A stretch of DNA of 18,322 nt from Candidatus Saccharimonadota bacterium (GTDB lineage: Bacteria > Patescibacteriota > Saccharimonadia > Saccharimonadales > Saccharimonadaceae): NCBI GenBank assembly GCA_030527565.1, contig JAUNAO010000006.1, positions 1 through 18,322 of the forward strand. Reading direction: 5' to 3'. Under the pieces are notes generated by a model. That model ran no database searches and was not told the DNA's origin. It was given only the letters and a program-made list of their open reading frames with translations. The translations under genes were made by a program, and so were the position numbers. Below are positions 15,180 through 18,322 of this stretch, one piece after another (positions within the stretch are counted from its first letter, which is position 1; each line of letters begins with the position of its first letter).

Positions 15180-15206
15180 AAAATATCCCCTTCGGGGGAT
15201 ATTTTT
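15180..15206 (+). terminator. Intrinsic terminator of the pilin operon
   Basis: An 11-bp perfect stem, AAAATATCCCC / GGGGATATTTT, closes a TTCG tetraloop and runs into a T-run. Same UUCG loop design as the terminator at 9497. Confidence 0.95.
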
Positions 15207-15333
15207 GTAGTGGAATAACTTAACTTTTCTAAGCGAAACGTAAAGAAAACGCCAAGCTGGCGTTTTCAGAACGAGCACCCGTAAAGACGGGCTGCGAGTG
15301 GGTTTCGCGTGGAAAGTTAAGTTATTCCACAAC
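15207..15333. repeat. Large nested inverted repeat; structured RNA or MITE-like element
   Basis: Outer arms GTGGAATAACTTAACTTT (15210-15227) and its exact complement (15313-15330) make 18 perfect base pairs, with two further pairs beyond a mismatch (GT/AC). Inside lie a 5x4 internal loop, a 7-bp stem GCGAAAC/GTTTCGC (15233-15239 with 15302-15308), and two hairpins: GAAAACGCC-AAGCT-GGCGTTTTC (15245-15267) and CCCGT-AAAG-ACGGG (15278-15291). As RNA this is a three-way junction on a long handle. It fills the gap between the pilin terminator and the hsp20 stop. On the minus strand the first hairpin is followed by TTTACG and may terminate hsp20. No promoter and no target-site duplication is evident. 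Confidence 0.75.
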
Positions 15334-15359
15334 CCTTAAGTGTATGACCCAAAAACCGA

Positions 15360-15854
15360 TTATTGAATTGCGATTTTCTTTGGTGCTTCAACCTTTTCTT
15401 TCTCGAAAGAAATCGTAAGAACACCATCTTTAAGTTCCGCTTTTACGCTGTTCTCGTCCTCGCGTACTTGAACCGGCAAAGCAATCGTTCGCGTAAATTC
15501 ACCCCAATAACATTCCTGAATGTGCCAACGCGTCGTCTGTTCGTCTTCCCCGCCCGAAAGCACACCCGAAATCGTCAGAATATTGTCGGAAATACTGACA
15601 TCAAGATCAGTTTTCGAAATTCCGGCGGTACGGGCTTTTACTACTAGTTTATCGGCGGTTTCATAGACATCCACTGCAAGCTGTCCAGGAAAGTCGTCGC
15701 CGTCTACCCACTCATCTTCGACTGGTTCGCTAACTTCTACCGGCGCCTCTTCCGTCACTTCTTTTGGCGCAGCAACAAGTTCATCGTCGCCTCCAAGAAA
15801 TGCCGCAGCGAGGTCGTCTTCCATCAGCAAATCGTCACTGTTTGTACGAGCCAT
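15360..15854 (-). CDS. Small heat-shock protein, Hsp20/alpha-crystallin family
   Basis: ATP-independent holdase that binds unfolding proteins. 164 residues: an acidic, disordered N-terminal arm (1-55, many E and D), then an alpha-crystallin domain from ~58 (LAVDVYETADKLVVKARTAG, DLDVSISDNILTISG, ECYWGEFTRTIALP, VKAELKDGVLTISF). The signature A-x-L-x-DGVLTI-x-F is complete near 138-150. The short tail PKKIAIQ carries the C-terminal I-x-I anchoring motif. The ATG follows GGAGG. Its promoter has a palindrome centred on the -10, so control differs from the CIRCE-controlled dnaJ. It is divergent from comF. Confidence 0.94.
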   Translation of the reverse strand: MARTNSDDLLMEDDLAAAFLGGDDELVAAPKEVTEEAPVEVSEPVEDEWVDGDDFPGQLAVDVYETADKLVVKARTAGISKTDLDVSISDNILTISGVLSGGEDEQTTRWHIQECYWGEFTRTIALPVQVREDENSVKAELKDGVLTISFEKEKVEAPKKIAIQ

Positions 15855-15877
15855 ATTTCCTCCACACTTATATTGTT

Positions 15878-15896
15878 ATGCTTTATTATAAAGCAT
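15878..15896. promoter_or_regulatory. Palindrome over the hsp20 -10, candidate operator
   Basis: ATGCTTTA-TTA-TAAAGCAT, perfect 8-bp arms with a 3-bp centre, covers the -10 of hsp20 and lies ~25-40 bp before comF. It does not match CIRCE or the HspR/HAIR and CtsR sites as I know them. Confidence 0.6.
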
Positions 15897-15913
15897 CTTT
15901 GTTGTAAAATCAA
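15885..15913 (-). promoter_or_regulatory. hsp20 promoter
   Basis: -35 TTGATT (15908-15913), 17-nt spacer and -10 TATAAT (15885-15890) on the minus strand; the ~25-nt leader holds the GGAGG ribosome site. Confidence 0.78.
15905..15910 (+). promoter_or_regulatory. Possible -10 of comF
   Basis: TAAAAT lies 9 nt before the comF ATG and would give a leader of about 3 nt. The -35 is poor (TTTATT at 15882-15887) and overlaps the hsp20 palindrome, so both genes could share one regulator. Confidence 0.35.
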
Positions 15914-15919
15914 GAGGAA

Positions 15920-16606
15920 ATGCAATTAAATGTAAAAAATACAACACTTCCGAGCCTTCAAGACCTCATCGCTCCCCACTCCTGTCGGGGTTGTAATCGT
16001 ACAGGTAAGATTCTTTGCGAGTGTTGTAAAAATAACTTGGCTGCACAAACTTTTACTTTTTGTCCAAATTGCAAAACTAAAAACAAAACCGGCAAATGTA
16101 AAAAATGTAAACTCCCGCCAATCTTCGTCGTCGGTGAGCGAAACAGCCTCCTCGGCACTCTTATCCACGATTTTAAATATAATTCCGTTCGCGCCCTCGC
16201 AAAACCACTCGCCGAACTTCTAGATAGAACTCTCCCGAATCTTCCCGAAAACACTGTTATCGTTCCCCTCCCAACCGCAACCCACCACATCCGCGCTCGC
16301 GCTCTCGACCATACCTACAACATCGCAAAACACCTCGCAAAACTTCGTGGTTTAAAAGTTGAGAAACTTCTTCTCCGCACAAAAAATACCGTCCAGGTCG
16401 GTAGCGATGAAAAAACTCGCCTAAAGCAAGCCGCCTCAGCTTTTGAGCTTAACGAAACACTAAAAATTGACAATTCAAAAACTTATCTCCTAATCGACGA
16501 CGTTTGGACAACCGGTGCTAGCATGAAAGCCGCAATCAAAAAACTCCGCGCGGGCAGAGTTTCGAAAATCATTGTCGGTATTTTAGCCGTTAATAGCCTG
16601 AATTAA
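15920..16606 (+). CDS. comF: ComF family phosphoribosyltransferase-like protein
   Basis: ComF-type proteins are needed for DNA uptake in naturally competent bacteria and belong to the type I phosphoribosyltransferase fold. The 228-residue product begins with a zinc-ribbon region of paired cysteines: C22/C25 (SCRGC), C33/C35/C36 (LCECC), C48/C51 (FCPNC) and C60/C63 (KCKKC). The PRTase domain follows with FKYNSVRALAKPLAELL, VIVPLPTATHHIRARALDH and the PRPP-binding loop YLLIDDVWTTGASM at ~188-201. The start ATG follows AAGAGG at short spacing. The last 24 bp overlap convergently with the fourth pilin gene. Its presence beside a T4SS supports, but does not prove, a link with DNA import. The biochemical reaction of ComF is not established. 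Confidence 0.93.
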   Translation: MQLNVKNTTLPSLQDLIAPHSCRGCNRTGKILCECCKNNLAAQTFTFCPNCKTKNKTGKCKKCKLPPIFVVGERNSLLGTLIHDFKYNSVRALAKPLAELLDRTLPNLPENTVIVPLPTATHHIRARALDHTYNIAKHLAKLRGLKVEKLLLRTKNTVQVGSDEKTRLKQAASAFELNETLKIDNSKTYLLIDDVWTTGASMKAAIKKLRAGRVSKIIVGILAVNSLN

Positions 16607-16999
16607 CGAAGCAGTTTCTTTTGGGGTCTCCGAGCTTGGTAATGCCGTAATCACAAAATTTACAATCGCAAATGCGAGAAACGCAACAATCAAACCGATA
16701 ATTGCATACAAAACTGTATTTTTTGCGTCAGTCACTTTCTTCGAATCGCCGCCCGACACTACGTACTTAATACCACCGATAATCAACATAATCACCGCCA
16801 CAATCCCTACAATATAAAGAATCGTGTTCGTAATTTGCTTAAAAACGCCGGTCTCGCCAAACAAATCACTCGGACAACCATCACACTGCCCAGCCTGCGC
16901 ACCTTCCTGTAAAGATAACGCCGATACGTTTGTTGCCGCCATAAATGTAAAGACCCCACACATCAAGATTGGTAAAACTAATTTCACAATGTTTTTCAT
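16583..16999 (-). CDS. T4SS pilin-like protein (fourth paralogue, distant)
   Basis: 138 residues. A signal peptide (MKNIVKLVLPILMCGVFTFM) is probably cut after VSA at ~27. A short mature head has a CDGC pair (39-42). Two helices (~62-80 and ~95-118) flank IGGIKYVVSGGDSKKVTDAK, the same pilin loop as in the divergent operon, and a polar tail of ~20 residues (PSSETPKETASLIQAING) follows. It is separated from the other pilin genes by hsp20 and comF, is read on the opposite strand, and is less similar to them than they are to each other. An extended -10 promoter sits 9 nt before ATG and there is no SD, predicting a leaderless mRNA. Confidence 0.9.
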   Translation of the reverse strand: MKNIVKLVLPILMCGVFTFMAATNVSALSLQEGAQAGQCDGCPSDLFGETGVFKQITNTILYIVGIVAVIMLIIGGIKYVVSGGDSKKVTDAKNTVLYAIIGLIVAFLAFAIVNFVITALPSSETPKETASLIQAING

Positions 17000-17008
17000 A
17001 ATAATCCA

Positions 17009-17036
17009 ATTATATCACAAAAATCCCCGTTGTCTA
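17009..17036 (-). promoter_or_regulatory. Promoter of the fourth pilin gene
   Basis: -35 TAGACA (17031-17036), 16-nt spacer and TGA-extended -10 TATAAT (17009-17014) on the minus strand. Nine nt to ATG predicts a leader of about 3 nt. Confidence 0.72.
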
Positions 17037-17039
17037 CAT

Positions 17040-17061
17040 AAAAAATAAGCCCAAAGGCTCA
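17040..17061 (-). terminator. Terminator downstream of tRNA-Ser
   Basis: On the minus strand TGAGCC-TTTG-GGCTTA forms a short 6-bp stem followed by six T. It would end the tRNA transcript after the duplicated 3' segment. Confidence 0.65.
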
Positions 17062-17082
17062 TGGCGGAGGGTGGGAGATTCG
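17061..17082 (-). repeat. Exact 22-bp duplicate of the tRNA-Ser 3' end
   Basis: Identical to 17126-17147, i.e. the last 21 nt of the tRNA (T-loop end, T-stem 3' strand, acceptor 3' strand, discriminator and CCA) plus one flanking base. It resembles an attachment-site remnant left by an integrase using a tRNA gene. The two copies are 65 bp apart, and the spacer is filled by two hairpins (17083-17097 and 17105-17128). Confidence 0.8.
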
Positions 17083-17104
17083 TTCGCGTAGCGCGAATCG
17101 GCCA

Positions 17105-17128
17105 CATTTTTGTCGCAAGACAAAAATG
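17105..17128. repeat. 10-bp hairpin abutting the tRNA 3' end
   Basis: CATTTTTGTC-GCAA-GACAAAAATG is perfect and overlaps the CCA end of the tRNA gene. On the minus strand it is the sequence just after the mature tRNA and could guide 3' processing. The T-run lies inside the stem, so it is not a standard terminator. Confidence 0.6.
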
Positions 17129-17219
17129 GCGGAGGGTGGGAGATTCGAACTCCCGCGCCAGGTCGCCCCAGCCTAACGATTTAGCAAACCGTCCCCTTCA
17201 GCCACTTGGGTAACCCTCC
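17127..17219 (-). tRNA. tRNA-Ser (anticodon GCT), CCA encoded
   Basis: Minus-strand sequence from 17219 folds as a class II tRNA. The acceptor stem is GGAGGGT with ACCCTCC. The D arm has the GGC context, and the anticodon loop holds GCT (TTGCTAA), reading AGC/AGU serine codons. A long variable arm follows, then the T arm with GTTCGAATC. The discriminator is G, followed by an encoded CCA. Length is 93 nt with CCA, normal for tRNA-Ser. A TGATAGAAT extended -10 (17229-17237) lies 9 nt before the 5' end, so the 5' leader is only about 3 nt. Confidence 0.96.
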
Positions 17220-17228
17220 GTTCCATCT

Positions 17229-17237
17229 ATTCTATCA
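17229..17237 (-). promoter_or_regulatory. Extended -10 of the tRNA-Ser promoter
   Basis: TGATAGAAT on the minus strand, 9 nt before the tRNA 5' end; no good -35 at the usual distance. Confidence 0.5.
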
Positions 17238-17271
17238 CACTTTCCCTTTTTCTTCTACAATTAAAAATCCG

Positions 17272-17280
17272 TGATATAAT
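17272..17280 (+). promoter_or_regulatory. Extended -10 of the 17287 gene, leaderless
   Basis: TGATATAAT ends exactly 6 nt before ATG, so the predicted +1 is the start codon itself. The -35 region is weak (TTCTAC, 17253-17258). Confidence 0.7.
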
Positions 17281-17286
17281 AAACTT

Positions 17287-17754
17287 ATGGCAAAGAAGTT
17301 TGAAGCCGTCTCGTGGGACGCAGAAGAATACGTTATTAGAAGTCGTAATACTTGGTGGTACGTCGGTCTCGTTGTCGTGACCCTCGCGCTCTCCGCCCTC
17401 GCCGTTTGGCTTGAAGGCTGGACCTTCCTTATTTTAATTATCTTAAGCGCTATTACCATTCTGGTTTCAAATCTCCGTCCACCACGCAAACTTCACTACA
17501 CTCTTGATAAAAACGGCTTAACTGAAGGTACAAAACTCTACAAATACGAAGATTTCAAAGCCTTCGGCATCCTTAAAGAAGAGGAACATTTCTCCGCTAT
17601 CTTAATCCCGAAGAAACGCTTCGGCCTGCAAGTTAAAGTTTATTTCCCGATGGGCAGCGGCGAGGCTATCGTCGACGCTCTCGGCGCTCGTCTCCCTATG
17701 GAGGAAGTAAAGCTCGACGTTCTCGATAAGATTGTAAACTTCTTGCGAATTTAA
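17287..17754 (+). CDS. Two-helix membrane protein with PH-like C-terminal domain, function unknown
   Basis: 155 residues. The N-terminus (MAKKFEAVSWDAEEYVIRSRNTWWY) is cytoplasmic-like. Two hydrophobic helices (~25-41 and ~45-60) form a hairpin closed by a basic NLRPPRK. The remainder (68-155) is strand-rich: LHYTLDKNGLTEGTKLYKYEDF, then FSAILIPKKRFGLQVKVYFP, ending in a helix (LDVLDKIVNFLRI). This resembles bacterial PH-like domains that follow a membrane hairpin; that reading is inference. The layout also recalls PrgI (two helices near the N-terminus), but the VPQD and GPFS motifs are missing. No SD; the extended -10 abuts the ATG. The next gene starts 48 bp downstream behind its own promoter. 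Confidence 0.85.
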   Translation: MAKKFEAVSWDAEEYVIRSRNTWWYVGLVVVTLALSALAVWLEGWTFLILIILSAITILVSNLRPPRKLHYTLDKNGLTEGTKLYKYEDFKAFGILKEEEHFSAILIPKKRFGLQVKVYFPMGSGEAIVDALGARLPMEEVKLDVLDKIVNFLRI

Positions 17755-17762
17755 AAAATCTG

Positions 17763-17771
17763 TGCTATTAT
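17763..17771 (+). promoter_or_regulatory. Extended -10 of the Pro/Ala-rich protein gene
   Basis: TGCTATTAT, in a 21-bp block (17753-17773) that matches 19/21 positions of the promoter block of the pilin operon (13662-13682). Here ~30 nt and an SD (AAAGGTGG) lie between the -10 and ATG. Confidence 0.6.
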
Positions 17772-17801
17772 AAACATAAGTATAATTAAAGGTGGGCAAA
17801 A

Positions 17802-18322
17802 ATGAATAATCCAACGATTGATAATGATCTCCAGAAGGCGATCGACGATATTACTAATACAACTAACAGCGATCCAATTTTCGCAGATCCAGTTGCTGCC
17901 GCTCCAGCTCCGGCTCCAGTTGCACCAGCGCCAGTCGAAACTTACGCTACTCCGGCTCCTATAGCCGCAGAAATGCCAGTCGCAACCGAAATCGAAGAAG
18001 AAATCGTCACTGCTGCTCCGGCACCAGTCATTTCCGAAACGCCAATCGCTTCAGAAGCCCCAGTCGCTGCGCCTGTTTATTCAGCCGACGCCGAACCAGT
18101 TTTCGAACCGGTTAATGCTCCAGACGCAATTTCTAACGCTCTCGACGCAGACACCGCAAGACTCGGCAAAGAAGAAGTCAAAGAAGCTGCGCTTCGTGAC
18201 CTCGCTCCGATCCTCGAGAAACTCGACCTTACCGCCGAGCGTAAATTCGAAATCTACAAACACTTAATCGAAGAAAATAAAGACCAAACCGTTCTCGGTG
18301 CCGCCTATCGCACCGCTGGCGA
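17802..18322 (+). CDS. Pro/Ala-rich hypothetical protein, cut by right window edge
   Basis: From ATG at 17802 the frame is open for 173 codons to the window end. The start follows AAAGGTGG at good spacing. The N-terminal ~20 residues are polar (MNNPTIDNDLQKAIDDI). Residues ~30-110 are low complexity, dominated by A, P, E and V, with repeated APAP and (V/I)(A/S)(E/A)xP units, and are probably unstructured. From ~118 a charged helical segment begins (KEEVKEAALRDLAPILEKLDL, AERKFEIYKHLIEE), which may be a conserved folded part. No membrane segment is visible in this part. Function unknown; I recognise only the general layout of a disordered linker followed by a small helical domain. The end is missing. 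Confidence 0.8.
   Translation, partial: MNNPTIDNDLQKAIDDITNTTNSDPIFADPVAAAPAPAPVAPAPVETYATPAPIAAEMPVATEIEEEIVTAAPAPVISETPIASEAPVAAPVYSADAEPVFEPVNAPDAISNALDADTARLGKEEVKEAALRDLAPILEKLDLTAERKFEIYKHLIEENKDQTVLGAAYRTAG

Noticed and set aside
15207..15333. Nested repeat as SRP RNA, tmRNA or a hammerhead ribozyme
   Set aside because: The conserved SRP GGAAG/AGGA loop, the tmRNA tRNA-like ends and the CTGATGA/GAAA hammerhead core are not present.
17061..17147. Repeats near the tRNA as a CRISPR remnant
   Set aside because: There are only two copies, and both are the tRNA 3' end; no further units or cas genes.
17287..17754. Second PrgI-like protein
   Set aside because: It has two N-terminal helices but lacks the VPQD and GPFS-x-RQ motifs; kept as unknown membrane protein.

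Overview
The window reads as a chromosomal piece of a reduced, ultra-small-cell bacterium of the Candidate Phyla Radiation, most likely Candidatus Saccharibacteria (TM7). Reasons: the gene set is a chromosomal type IV secretion system (T4SS) of Gram-positive style (PrgI, TraC-like protein, VirB4, a lysozyme plus NlpC/P60 hydrolase, a very long VirB6-like channel) with several small two-helix T4SS pilins, next to RNase Y, a CIRCE-controlled DnaJ, Hsp20 and ComF. TGA is used as a stop (for example the end of virB4), so this is not the UGA=Gly code of Gracilibacteria or Absconditabacteria. The assignment comes from gene content; no phylogenetic marker was computed.

Layout. 1-614 (minus): truncated ORF6N-domain protein, AT-rich. 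778-2295 (minus): RNase Y, ending at a strong palindromic terminator. 2397-3587 (minus): a DnaJ-like co-chaperone without zinc finger, followed in the same frame by a small repeat-containing ORF; a textbook CIRCE operator overlaps the dnaJ promoter. 3632-9464 (minus): one compact operon, prgI - traC-like - virB4 - lysozyme/NlpC - PEGA membrane protein, with junctions that overlap or nearly touch. 9535-10110 (minus): an unrecognised 191-residue gene with its own promoter and terminator. 10219-13566 (minus): a 1115-residue VirB6-like protein behind a perfect consensus promoter. 13687-15164 (plus, divergent): three T4SS pilin-like genes, the first with two pilin domains, closed by a UUCG-loop terminator. 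15207-15333: a large nested inverted repeat. 15360-15854 (minus): Hsp20. 15920-16606 (plus): ComF-type phosphoribosyltransferase. 16583-16999 (minus): a fourth pilin gene. 17127-17219 (minus): tRNA-Ser(GCT) with encoded CCA and a duplicate of its 3' end 65 bp further on. 17287-17754 and 17802-end (plus): a two-helix membrane protein and a Pro/Ala-rich protein cut by the window edge.

How it fits together. The minus-strand operon and the divergent pilin operon, arranged around 13567-13686, look like one T4SS: pilins, a VirB6-like inner-membrane channel, PrgI/VirB3-like protein, a VirB4 motor split into two genes, a cell-wall-opening hydrolase, and a membrane-anchored PEGA protein that may act as a VirB8-like scaffold. 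No relaxase or VirD4 coupling protein is present in the window, so conjugation is not shown; secretion to a host cell, DNA uptake or attachment remain possible.

Regulation is unusually legible. Nearly every promoter has an extended -10 element (TG-N-TATAAT-like), and at several genes the -10 lies only 6-10 nt before the start codon, predicting leaderless mRNAs. SD-led genes are found inside operons and behind a few promoters. Palindromes overlap the promoters of dnaJ (CIRCE), hsp20 and the 191-residue gene. No gene-free stretch exceeds 300 bases.
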